A stretch of 5,495 nt of DNA from Planctomycetota bacterium (GTDB lineage: Bacteria; Planctomycetota; Phycisphaerae; WQYP01), in NCBI GenBank assembly GCA_021816165.1, contig JAKAYZ010000214.1, forward strand, positions 1-5,495, given 5' to 3'. Both the position numbers and the translations under genes were made by a program. Below are positions 1-5,495 of this stretch, in pieces. The notes below the pieces were generated by a model. The model searched no databases. It had not been told where the DNA came from and saw only the letters and a program-made list of their open reading frames with translations. Each line of letters begins with the position of its first letter. Within the stretch, counting starts at the first letter, position 1.

Positions 1-332
1 ACCACCTTCGAGCCAAGCGTCTGGACAACCGTCCAAAGGAAGCCGCTCGCAGCTTGGGCAGTCAGTGATTTCGCGGGCTGCCCGGCACGGGGGCCGCTAG
101 GGAGGTTTTCTTCCTGTTGGTCTGGCAAGTAGGGGGCCTCGCTCCAAAGATCCGAAGAGTCAATCTGGGGGGCGTACCTTAAACGGTCCGCCTCTGACCG
201 TGAATATAGCGTGCCGAGGCGTGGTGGCAAGTCGGCTTCGCCTAAATGTCGGTTACGCTCAAATATTATGCTCAGTGGAACTGCGGTGGGGGTTCCAATT
301 ATAGGATGCGAGGGTTTGTCAGCGTATTAGCA

Positions 333-362
333 CTTCCAGCGTCCTGCTGCGCAGACTATAAT
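333..362 (+). promoter_or_regulatory. Candidate sigma-70-like promoter of the + strand FkbM gene
   Basis: A perfect TATAAT lies at 357-362. The best -35 partner is CTTCCA at 333-338 with an 18-base spacer, matching only three of six consensus positions. Transcription would begin near 369 and leave a leader of about 90 bases before the ATG at 459. The -10 box sits inside a short AT-rich inverted repeat (ACTAT-A-ATAGT, 355-365) that runs into six T residues, so the same stretch could instead be part of a terminator. Confidence 0.35.
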
Positions 363-370
363 AGTTTTTT
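341..370 (+). terminator. Weak stem-loop followed by a T run (alternative reading of the promoter site)
   Basis: GT-C-CTGC (341-347) pairs with GCAG-AC (351-356) around a TGC loop, giving six base pairs with one bulged C. Eight bases later there are six T residues (365-370). A normal intrinsic terminator has its T tract directly after the stem, so this is a weak match. It would end transcription of a gene lying to the left of the window. It overlaps the TATAAT candidate, and sequence alone does not decide between the two. Confidence 0.2.
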
Positions 371-387
371 CAGGCGTGTGGAACAAA

Positions 388-415
388 GGCTGCCCAAGAT
401 TGGCTGGCCAAGATT
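388..415 (+). repeat. 14-bp tandem duplication upstream of the FkbM gene
   Basis: GGCTGCCCAAGATT (388-401) is followed immediately by GGCTGGCCAAGATT (402-415); the two units differ at one base. The pair lies 43 bases upstream of the ATG at 459 and, if the TATAAT at 357-362 is the promoter, inside the transcribed leader. It may be a chance or recent slippage duplication, or a two-site binding element for a regulator or RNA-binding factor. The sequence alone does not show a function. Confidence 0.7.
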
Positions 416-447
416 GTTTGTGGACGGCGTGGCTCGAGGGAACCGAT

Positions 448-451
448 GGAG
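448..451 (+). promoter_or_regulatory. Ribosome-binding site of the + strand FkbM gene
   Basis: GGAG at 448-451 is followed by seven bases and then ATG at 459. This standard motif and spacing fix the start of the gene. Confidence 0.75.
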
Positions 452-458
452 CACTTAA

Positions 459-1292
459 ATGAAGATTAGGCAAATGGGCAAGAGGACCTGGGATCATTGG
501 AAAATGCGCAAATTCTACGCCACGAAGACGGGCTTCCTATTCGCATTTTGGGACAAAATTTTAGCTGCGACTAAGTGGCCTCTCCCGGGTCGGGGCCGAG
601 TTTATCACCTGTTGCTTACCGGGAATACACACCCTTTCTCGTTGCGGTGCGGGACAACTGACTTGATAATTCTGTTGGAGTTGCTTGCTGGTGGTGAATA
701 TGCGCCAGCCATCACCCGCCTCGCGGGAAGGTGCGGCACGATCGTTGATCTGGGGGCGAATGCCGGATTTACCGTTCGGTTATGGGCGGACTCCTTTCCC
801 GATTGCCGGATTTTCGCAGCCGAACTCGACGCCGATAATGTCCGGGCCTGCCAAGCCAACTTTGAACTCGCGGGTATCGGGCCCCGTGTAGTGCTCGCCG
901 AGGTATGCTTGGTAGGAACAAAAAGGCCGGTGTGTATTGATAGATCGGGCGGCAAATGTGGATTTCGCGCGACGGACACCGCCGTCGGCGGCCCCGCAAT
1001 TATCGGGACCACGATGGAGGAGTTCCTTGAGAATTGCGGCGTTCCAGAGCGGATCGACCTGTTGAAGTGCGATATTGAGGGTGGAGAGAGTGATATTTTT
1101 AAAAATTGCTCAGCTTGGATTCGCCGATGCAGAATTGTTGTCGCAGAGACGCATGCACCCTACACCGCAGACGAACTGCTCGATGACATTCGGCGTGCAG
1201 GCGGGGTTATTAATGAAGTTCAACGATACGGCAAGAAAGGCAGTGGCTACGACTTGGTGATGGTGGCACTAGATGAGAATGTGGGCGAATGA
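459..1292 (+). CDS. FkbM family SAM-dependent methyltransferase
   Basis: This 277-residue protein is a class I methyltransferase of the FkbM family, which moves a methyl group from S-adenosylmethionine to a hydroxyl, often on a sugar or polyketide. The SAM-binding glycine-rich loop is IVDLGANAGFT (95-105), and E122 ends the second strand where the SAM ribose is usually bound. Motif LLKCDIEGGE (201-210) is the characteristic second signature, and VVAETH (227-232) is a further core strand. The segment TTDLIILLELLAGGEY (66-81) matches the usual lead-in to the domain. The first 60 residues are basic and rich in aromatic residues, with no clear signal peptide. GGAG seven bases upstream supports the ATG. 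It is the only + strand gene and converges on the glycosyltransferase genes, so it has its own promoter. Its exact acceptor is unknown; a sugar hydroxyl is inferred from the neighbours. Confidence 0.9.
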   Translation: MKIRQMGKRTWDHWKMRKFYATKTGFLFAFWDKILAATKWPLPGRGRVYHLLLTGNTHPFSLRCGTTDLIILLELLAGGEYAPAITRLAGRCGTIVDLGANAGFTVRLWADSFPDCRIFAAELDADNVRACQANFELAGIGPRVVLAEVCLVGTKRPVCIDRSGGKCGFRATDTAVGGPAIIGTTMEEFLENCGVPERIDLLKCDIEGGESDIFKNCSAWIRRCRIVVAETHAPYTADELLDDIRRAGGVINEVQRYGKKGSGYDLVMVALDENVGE

Positions 1293-1387
1293 CGATAAAT
1301 GTCACCCTGAAAGCATCCGCAAGTGCGGTATCCAGGATGGGTGAAGGTCTTTGAATCTTTGTGCCCTGTCTGACCATGGCAAGTGGT

Positions 1388-1415
1388 GGGCGAAGTCTGC
1401 GACAGACGCTCGCCC
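1388..1415 (-). terminator. Stem-loop between the convergent FkbM genes
   Basis: GGGCGA (1388-1393) pairs with TCGCCC (1410-1415), and inside it GTCTG (1395-1399) pairs with CAGAC (1403-1407) around a CGA loop. The two helices are separated by a small internal loop (A on one side, GC on the other), giving eleven base pairs in all. It starts one base after the TAG (1417-1419) of the - strand FkbM gene, the usual place for a transcript end. There is no T tract on either side, so it is not a canonical intrinsic terminator. It may mark or protect the 3' end of the transcript, or stop convergent transcription. Confidence 0.45.
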
Positions 1416-1416
1416 G

Positions 1417-2220
1417 CTATATCGCAAGCGCAGCACCACCGTCCGCCCGGCGAAGAAAAATGGCGTCGGCATAAAGATTGCGACCGGAATTCCTCTCAGC
1501 AGTCTCCTCCAAATCCCCCTTGTAAACTAAACCCATGCCAGTTAGCGTCCGATATATATCGTCAAAAAGTGGCTGGCCCTCGTAAAGGGTCTCGAAACTC
1601 ACTTCAATAATGATGGCTGCGGCGCGGCCGCAGGTTGTCTTTCCGCCGGCTAAGACCTGATCCTCGTAACCCTGCACGTCTATCTTCAGCAAAATAGGAT
1701 CTGCCAAGTCCAATGTGGCCGCGACACCGTCGAGCGTTTCCACCTTTACCGTCACTGGTTCATTTCCTGCTGTCCATGGGTAGTTTTCCTTGTGCAAGGC
1801 TGCCATCTTCCGGAAGGATGATGATGGAGCGAATGAGGACCGGTTGAATTGCAACTCCTTGCGAGCGGCTCCCAATCCAATATTGAAAGCCCGAAAATTT
1901 TCGTTGCCAGCCATGGTTTTCATCAACGCTTGTGAGCAATCAGGAAGCGGCTCAAATGAATAGATGGCAGCGTTCGGAAGGATCGCCTGTGCGCCAGCCG
2001 CGAATTGTCCAATGTTTGCTCCAACGTCCAGCACCGTGCGGAAGCCCATATCCCGTAGCCATCGCCTGCTGAGGGCGTCGTAACAGTCGCGGGGCATTCC
2101 CCGCTGCACCAGCGTTCGCAGCACCGGGTCCTCGATCTGCCGAGCGATTGATTTCATTTTGCCCGCAGCCCGGTTCAGTGCTGCGATCACAAGGCGTCGG
2201 GGCGTGATTTTCTTATTCAC
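1417..2220 (-). CDS. FkbM family SAM-dependent methyltransferase
   Basis: This 267-residue protein is a second FkbM-type methyltransferase, clearly different from the one at 459-1292. The SAM loop is VLDVGANIGQFA (63-74) and YSFEPLP (87-93) is the family's typical second-strand motif. VKVETLD (158-164) precedes the signature LLKIDVQGYEDQVLAGG (177-193), and IIIEVSFETLYEG (203-215) completes the core. About 60 mostly helical residues precede the domain. The start is GTG at 2218-2220: TGA and TAG stand in frame just upstream, and GGAG lies 11 bases away. The gene follows the GT11 gene by 111 bases on the same strand and is the last of the - strand series. The likely role is O-methylation of a sugar in the glycan made by its neighbours, possibly the fucose; that substrate is inference. 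Confidence 0.92.
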   Translation of the reverse strand: MNKKITPRRLVIAALNRAAGKMKSIARQIEDPVLRTLVQRGMPRDCYDALSRRWLRDMGFRTVLDVGANIGQFAAGAQAILPNAAIYSFEPLPDCSQALMKTMAGNENFRAFNIGLGAARKELQFNRSSFAPSSSFRKMAALHKENYPWTAGNEPVTVKVETLDGVAATLDLADPILLKIDVQGYEDQVLAGGKTTCGRAAAIIIEVSFETLYEGQPLFDDIYRTLTGMGLVYKGDLEETAERNSGRNLYADAIFLRRADGGAALAI

Positions 2221-2231
2221 GGTCTATCAAG

Positions 2232-2235
2232 CTCC
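2232..2235 (-). promoter_or_regulatory. Ribosome-binding site of the - strand FkbM gene (GTG start)
   Basis: On the - strand GGAG is read from 2235 to 2232, with 11 bases between it and the GTG start. The spacing is slightly long, but in-frame stops directly upstream exclude any earlier start. The site overlaps a 10-bp perfect palindrome, TCCATATGGA (2233-2242). Confidence 0.5.
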
Positions 2236-2250
2236 ATATGGACTGGTCAG

Positions 2251-2279
2251 ATTCTATAATTCCAACGGATTTACAAAAA
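2251..2279 (-). promoter_or_regulatory. Possible promoter ahead of the - strand FkbM gene
   Basis: On the - strand TAGAAT (2256-2251) matches five of six bases of a -10 box. A TTTTTG sequence (2279-2274) sits 17 bases upstream but is a poor -35 match (two of six). The surrounding stretch is more AT-rich than the genes. A start near 2244 would give a leader of about 24 bases holding the GGAG site. The gene could equally be transcribed from further upstream with the GT11 gene. Confidence 0.22.
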
Positions 2280-2331
2280 GATTACCACCCGCCGTCTTAT
2301 CGAAGGCGTCCAAATGCCCATGCAATGCGGC

Positions 2332-3279
2332 TCATATCCGCACCCAACTGGCGGGGACGGGCGTGCGACCGCCAATGTCGGCATTAACCCATTGGCGGGG
2401 CGCGACCACAACTTTATCTTTGTTGGGGTTTAACCACGCTCCCCACCAACTGAATGAGCTATTCGCAATAATATTGTGTCCGCAACAACTCATTAGGAAC
2501 ATTTCCTCGTAGTCCGTGCATCCCTCCACAAAGACGATTCGCTCGAATTTCAGGTGCTCTTTGGCCCATGCGATCTCGTCGCTAAAGGCAAAGATGTGTA
2601 CTTCCGGGACTATGGATCTAAGCAGTTGCAGGGCATTGTTATAATAGTCCAAACCACAGACGTTGAGCCGAGTGCTCGCCGAACCTCTGACGTAATCGCC
2701 ACGCCGTATGTGCAGGCTGGCGCAGGGCTGACGCATGATCAGACTCCGATAATTTTCGGCCTTTGGCGACGCGGGGAGCCGGAGTGTGAAATCCTCTCGG
2801 ATCGCATTCTGACAGGCGGCGAAATACTGCTCGTTTTGCCAGAATCCCACGAGGTAAACCGGCGGTGCTATTTCCAATATCCCCTGGTCGAATTCGAACT
2901 GCTGTTTTTCGCGGCGCGGAAGGCCAAACCCTTGCGTCGCGTTTGCCTCAAGCATCGCGACGTTTTTTCGTGCGACAAGCCCGCTGATCGCGGACGATGC
3001 AAATGAAGGTAGTCGGCGAGCCAAATTTCCAAGGCGGCGGCCGGCTTTCTGCAGTGGAAGGGATTCCAGCAGAGACGGAGGATCCCGCAGTGGCACCGTT
3101 TCTGCCGCAACATTAAAAACGCCCAGGGAATATTGCCTGGAGGTATAGCTTCGGTACACGCCGATGTCCATGTAAAGCGGTGCGTTGTGGCGAAGGCTCA
3201 AGCATCGGCCCACGGCGTACTGAAACATCTGGTTGCCCAGCCCACCGTCAAGACGGGTTGTAACTTTTGCGTCGTCCAT
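2332..3279 (-). CDS. GT11 family fucosyltransferase (probable alpha-1,2)
   Basis: This 315-residue protein is a glycosyltransferase family 11 member; that family transfers L-fucose from GDP-fucose, usually in alpha-1,2 linkage to galactose or a similar sugar. The N-terminal signature GGLGNQMFQYA is at 12-22. GFWQNEQYF (145-153), the GDP-fucose binding motif HIRRGDYV (190-197), FSDE (232-235) and NSSFSWWGAWLN (273-284) all match the family in order, so the enzyme looks complete and active. Length is close to the usual 290-300 residues. The frame stays open upstream to 3462, but that part overlaps the preceding gene and looks like nothing known, so I chose ATG at 3277-3279, ten codons before the GG of the signature. 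GGAGAG and TTGGAA lie upstream as weak ribosome-binding candidates. No signal peptide or membrane segment is seen, so a cytoplasmic enzyme is expected. Confidence 0.94.
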   Translation of the reverse strand: MDDAKVTTRLDGGLGNQMFQYAVGRCLSLRHNAPLYMDIGVYRSYTSRQYSLGVFNVAAETVPLRDPPSLLESLPLQKAGRRLGNLARRLPSFASSAISGLVARKNVAMLEANATQGFGLPRREKQQFEFDQGILEIAPPVYLVGFWQNEQYFAACQNAIREDFTLRLPASPKAENYRSLIMRQPCASLHIRRGDYVRGSASTRLNVCGLDYYNNALQLLRSIVPEVHIFAFSDEIAWAKEHLKFERIVFVEGCTDYEEMFLMSCCGHNIIANSSFSWWGAWLNPNKDKVVVAPRQWVNADIGGRTPVPASWVRI

Positions 3280-3333
3280 AGCGGTTCCAAGTCTCTCCGC
3301 GAGTAGAAATATTGCGCCAGTGCATTTCCAGAG

Positions 3334-3361
3334 AGTATAAGTTCCCCGGAACAACAAGCAA
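3334..3361 (-). promoter_or_regulatory. Candidate promoter of the GT11 gene with an inverted repeat in its spacer
   Basis: On the - strand TTGCTT (3361-3356) and TATACT (3339-3334) are 16 bases apart and match three and five of six sigma-70 consensus positions. Transcription would start near 3327, about 48 bases before the ATG. The spacer contains an inverted repeat with five-base arms, GTTCC-CC-GGAAC (3341-3352), where a repressor could sit. The element lies in the 95-base gap after the GT4-like gene, so the fucosyltransferase may be expressed separately from it. Confidence 0.4.
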
Positions 3362-3374
3362 GCGAATATTGAAT

Positions 3375-4586
3375 CTACCCGCCGGGCGGCCCAAGCACCC
3401 AGTCCCATTTTCTGCGCTCGGGCGCGGGGCGGCCCAGCCGCGCTGAAATTCCGGCAGTCCATGATGCGGCGAAGTTATGGGGCGAAAGATAGTCACGCAG
3501 CCGCAGGCTTCTGGAGCTTTGCATATACGAGTTGCTTTGTTCCAGCGCCAGGGCGACATCCCTGGAGAGCACCTGCGGATCGGCGATGTCCGTGAGTGTG
3601 CCAAGGCCGAACTCAGGCACCATGTAATCCGACCAGCCGAAGCGGCTCGCCAACACGGGGCGGCCGATCACCGCAGCTTTATTTATTATTCCAGAGGGGG
3701 CGGAATGTCCGACCAAATATGTGGCCGCGACCACATCGGATGCACAAAGTACCCAGTTGAGTTCCTCGTCGCTAAGATAGCGGTTCATCAGGAGGATCCT
3801 CTTCGAGCGAACCATGGTGCCGAACCGGGTCTGGAATAGGTTGAGTAGCTCGGGGTGCAATTCACCCGCCAGCAGCAGCCGGTCATTGGCCCGTAAGTCA
3901 GCCTTCGCGAAGGCTTGAACCAGGGAGCCTATACCTTTTCGAAGATCAAGTCGGCCCGCACATGCGAGGAAACGTCCTTGGTTCGGCAAATTAAGTCGGC
4001 GGCGAGCTTCATCCCTCTCGATGGGCGCAACTTTGTCCAGGAGTTCCGGGAGGAGGCGAATTCGCTCTGCCAGACAGCTCCCTCTTCGCTGGATGGATGC
4101 GTGTGCAACCGGGTCAATCAGCGATATGGTTGCTCTAGGCAGCGCGTTTATACATTGCTCCTTGGCCCAGTACCAGGCGAGCTGCTTCAATGTTGAGGGA
4201 GGATAGGCGAAGTCCGCGCGTATCAGCGTAAATTCGCTGGGTACCGTTGCGGGCATTGCGGGACGGCCCAGGGCACCATATAGGCCAAGCATGGCCAGAA
4301 TTGGTTCGGCGTTCGGAACCAGCAGGTGCTCCGCATCAGTGCGCCGCACTGCGGAAGCCATTTCGGCGATGCGCCTCCCCCGTCCGCACTCCGGCGTCAG
4401 AGAGCAATCGGCCTTGAACCGATTTGAGATTGGTTCCAAGTGGGCGCGAAATTCAGTGGAATCGAATCCCTGCTTGGTAAGAGCCAGGGTTACGTCGCAA
4501 TTAAGGTCATTAAGCGCGGGCACCAAGGCCTTCAGAAAAACGAAATTGTGGCCTCTCTCATCAGGATTGAAAATCAGGACTCGCAA
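3375..4586 (-). CDS. Divergent GT4-like (GT-B fold) glycosyltransferase
   Basis: This 403-residue protein has the two-domain layout of a GT-B glycosyltransferase, and its C-terminal half resembles the Glycos_transf_1 (GT4) domain. The N-terminal domain opens with MRVLIFNPDERGHN, a typical first strand and loop. The C-terminal domain has CAGRLDLRKGIGSLVQAF (209-226), LLLAGEL (237-243), YLSDEELNWVLCASDVV (270-286) and GRPVLASRFG (308-317). Where family members carry the EX7E motif, this protein has S295 and K303 in SAPSGIINKAA, so both glutamates are missing. The start is TTG at 4584-4586, with GGAG eight bases upstream and an in-frame TAG a short way further up. The sugar donor and acceptor cannot be read from sequence. 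It follows the other GT4 gene after 296 bases and precedes the GT11 gene by 95 bases. Confidence 0.88.
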   Translation of the reverse strand: MRVLIFNPDERGHNFVFLKALVPALNDLNCDVTLALTKQGFDSTEFRAHLEPISNRFKADCSLTPECGRGRRIAEMASAVRRTDAEHLLVPNAEPILAMLGLYGALGRPAMPATVPSEFTLIRADFAYPPSTLKQLAWYWAKEQCINALPRATISLIDPVAHASIQRRGSCLAERIRLLPELLDKVAPIERDEARRRLNLPNQGRFLACAGRLDLRKGIGSLVQAFAKADLRANDRLLLAGELHPELLNLFQTRFGTMVRSKRILLMNRYLSDEELNWVLCASDVVAATYLVGHSAPSGIINKAAVIGRPVLASRFGWSDYMVPEFGLGTLTDIADPQVLSRDVALALEQSNSYMQSSRSLRLRDYLSPHNFAASWTAGISARLGRPAPERRKWDWVLGPPGG

Positions 4587-4598
4587 GGAGGTTGCTCC
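4587..4598 (-). promoter_or_regulatory. Ribosome-binding site of the TTG-start glycosyltransferase, in a mini-hairpin
   Basis: On the - strand GGAG (4598-4595) is eight bases from the TTG start and decides that start. The spacer ends in CTCC (4590-4587), which can pair with the GGAG around a CAAC loop. A four-pair helix is weak, but together with the rare TTG codon it may keep translation low. Confidence 0.6.
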
Positions 4599-4882
4599 AG
4601 TGGCCAGCGATGGATTGCGGCGCTAAGTTGTCACGAGTCTGATTCGGGAGTTGGTTATCTCCGCCAACTGTTCAGAAGTCGCCCGCTGCCCGCTAATGAC
4701 TCGGCGGCAATTAGAACTTCATCTTACCAACGCCTTGCCACGCCAGCTAGTCGCGGGAAAAGGACAGTCGCCGGAACAGGACGCAGCAGGTATTTGACTT
4801 ACGGCCACGCCGTGCAAGGGCGGCTGGATTTATCACGGTAAGAAGGCTTGCGGGATAGCGGGCTATTAGGGCGCGGCGCTGC
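4587..4882. other. Intergenic gap between two co-directional glycosyltransferase genes
   Basis: No gene is recognised in these 296 bases on either strand. The only - strand frames are a few tens of codons without ribosome-binding sites, and + strand frames here continue as antisense of the flanking genes. A perfect six-base inverted repeat, AGTTGG and CCAACT with a nine-base loop, lies at 4649-4669 and has no T tract. An ATTAGA at 4710-4715 reads as TCTAAT on the - strand, a fair -10 box, but no -35 box accompanies it. The gap is long for an operon, so a promoter for the gene at 4586 or a lost gene is possible. Confidence 0.5.
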
Positions 4883-5495
4883 TCACGTCGACCGCCGCAT
4901 AAGCCCGCTGCGGATGACTTCAACGTACTGGTTGACCTGTCTAGATAAGCTGAAGTGTTCCATCGCCCGTTCTCGTCCCGCCGCGCCCATCTCCGCCCAT
5001 CTTTTCCGATCTCCCAGTGCGCGCAGCAGTCCAGCCTCGAAGGCCGCTACCGTTGGCGTATGCACATGCCACCCGGTTGCGCCGTCCACCACCGTTTCCG
5101 CCGGACCGCCCAACGAATGGGCCAGGACCGGCTTACCCATCATCATGGCTTCCACCACGGATAATCCAAAAGGCTCGGCATCAATCCGGGCATTTACGGC
5201 GATATCCAGGACGCCGTAATAACGCTCCGGATCTGCCACAATCCCAATCATGTGCAGCCGCTCGCTTACGCCCAACCGCGCCGCAAGTTTACGCAATTGA
5301 TCCGCAAAATCCCCGTCTGTTGGTCCGCCCAAAAGCATCAAATGTGCGTTGGCGTATTCGCTCGGCAGTTGGGCCATTGCCTGTAATAGTAACGCATGGC
5401 CCTTGGTGGGCTTAATCCGCCCGAATATGCCTAACACTATTGCGTTACTTGGAATTGCCAGTTGTTCCCGCGGCACGAAATCTTTCCAGATCGGA
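4883..5495 (-). CDS. GT4 family glycosyltransferase, 3' part (cut by window edge)
   Basis: The visible 203 residues are the C-terminal domain of a classical GT4 retaining glycosyltransferase. The frame stays open through the right edge, so the N-terminal acceptor domain lies outside; an internal GTG at 5474-5476 is not the true start. Motifs in order are GIFGRIKPTKGH, the nucleotide-sugar binding entry (GRIKPTKGH at visible residues 25-33); HLMLLGG; and an intact EX7E motif in EPFGLSVVEAM, whose two glutamates (visible residues 107 and 115) lie at 5174-5176 and 5150-5152. After these come GKPVLAHSLGGPAETV and DGATGWHV, and a C-terminal helix with HFSLSRQVNQYVEVI crosses back to the first domain. 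The gene ends in TGA at 4883-4885. It would add a hexose-type sugar in the same glycan pathway; donor and acceptor are unknown. Confidence 0.92.
   Translation of the reverse strand, partial: PIWKDFVPREQLAIPSNAIVLGIFGRIKPTKGHALLLQAMAQLPSEYANAHLMLLGGPTDGDFADQLRKLAARLGVSERLHMIGIVADPERYYGVLDIAVNARIDAEPFGLSVVEAMMMGKPVLAHSLGGPAETVVDGATGWHVHTPTVAAFEAGLLRALGDRKRWAEMGAAGRERAMEHFSLSRQVNQYVEVIRSGLMRRST

Larger units (their letters stand above)
1..458. other. Left flank with no recognisable gene
   Basis: I find no recognisable coding region in these 458 bases. All three + frames are open at the left edge. Frame 3 closes with TGA at 66-68, frame 2 near position 100 and frame 1 with TAG at 130-132, so the tail of an upstream gene could end here, but none of the short peptides resembles a family I know. 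A 70-codon + strand frame at 246-458 ends in TAA directly before the ATG of the next gene. It has no ribosome-binding site and an unconvincing composition, so it is not called. The stretch holds a TATAAT box, a small stem-loop with a T run and a 14-bp tandem repeat, described separately. It most likely serves as the upstream control region of the methyltransferase gene at 459. Confidence 0.5.

Noticed and set aside
3..68. A possible C-terminal tail of an upstream + strand gene in frame 3
   Set aside because: Only 21 residues are visible and the other two + frames are also open at the edge, so no choice can be made.
246..458. A 70-codon + strand frame ending in TAA immediately before the ATG of the FkbM gene, as if translationally coupled
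   Set aside because: It has no ribosome-binding site, its composition does not look like a protein, and it runs across the promoter-like element and the tandem repeat. The touching stop and start are probably chance.
605..1012. A 135-codon - strand frame antisense to the FkbM gene
   Set aside because: It lies wholly inside a well-supported gene, and its translation is low-complexity with no motif.
1317..1328. CCGC-AAGT-GCGG hairpin after the + strand FkbM gene as a terminator
   Set aside because: Only four base pairs and no T tract.
2326..2342. TGCGG and CCGCA inverted repeat across the GT11 stop codon as a terminator
   Set aside because: Five base pairs with a seven-base loop, overlapping coding sequence and with no T tract following on the - strand.
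2554..3006. A 150-codon + strand frame antisense to the GT11 gene
   Set aside because: It is the shadow of a clear fucosyltransferase; no start signal or recognisable domain.
3280..3462. A 61-residue N-terminal extension of the GT11 enzyme
   Set aside because: It would overlap the 3' end of the glycosyltransferase gene, resembles nothing in the family, and the ATG at 3279 places the GGLGNQMFQYA motif at the usual distance from the N terminus.
4440..4841. A 133-codon + strand frame covering the gap between the glycosyltransferase genes
   Set aside because: About a third of it is antisense to the gene at 3375-4586, it has no ribosome-binding site, and its translation looks random.
5474..5476. 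GTG as the true start of the right-edge glycosyltransferase
   Set aside because: The frame remains open upstream to the window edge and the protein would lack its whole N-terminal domain; it is a truncated view rather than a short gene.

Overview
The window is a piece of a bacterial surface-glycan or secreted-glycan gene cluster. Every protein that can be recognised is either a glycosyltransferase or an FkbM-family methyltransferase. No rRNA, tRNA, CRISPR array, transposase or phage gene was seen. The source organism cannot be named. The DNA is moderately GC-rich by eye, and three genes follow plausible GGAG-type ribosome-binding sites. Two of the starts chosen here are non-ATG (one TTG, one GTG). 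Together this points to a free-living bacterium, but nothing more precise is supported.

Layout, left to right. Positions 1-458 carry no gene I can recognise; they hold a promoter- or terminator-like element near 341-370 and a 14-bp tandem duplication at 388-415. An FkbM methyltransferase follows on the + strand (459-1292). A 124-bp convergent intergenic region contains a strong stem-loop (1388-1415). All remaining genes are on the - strand. In their own reading order they are: the 3' part of a classical GT4 glycosyltransferase, cut by the right window edge (4883-5495); a 296-bp gap without a gene; a second, divergent GT4-like glycosyltransferase (3375-4586); a GT11 fucosyltransferase (2332-3279); and a second FkbM methyltransferase (1417-2220).

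How they may work together (inference). The two GT4-type enzymes would add sugars to a growing lipid-linked or acceptor-linked oligosaccharide. The GT11 enzyme would add L-fucose from GDP-fucose. One or both FkbM enzymes would O-methylate sugar hydroxyls. The simplest product is a fucosylated, O-methylated exopolysaccharide, O-antigen or glycoprotein glycan. Nothing here shows which acceptor is used, and no polymerase, flippase, ligase or nucleotide-sugar gene lies inside the window.

Nothing in the window is clearly a new kind of system. The best leads are the loss of both glutamates of the EX7E motif in the 403-residue glycosyltransferase, the pairing of a fucosyltransferase with two dissimilar methyltransferases, and several short regulatory-looking elements in the gaps.
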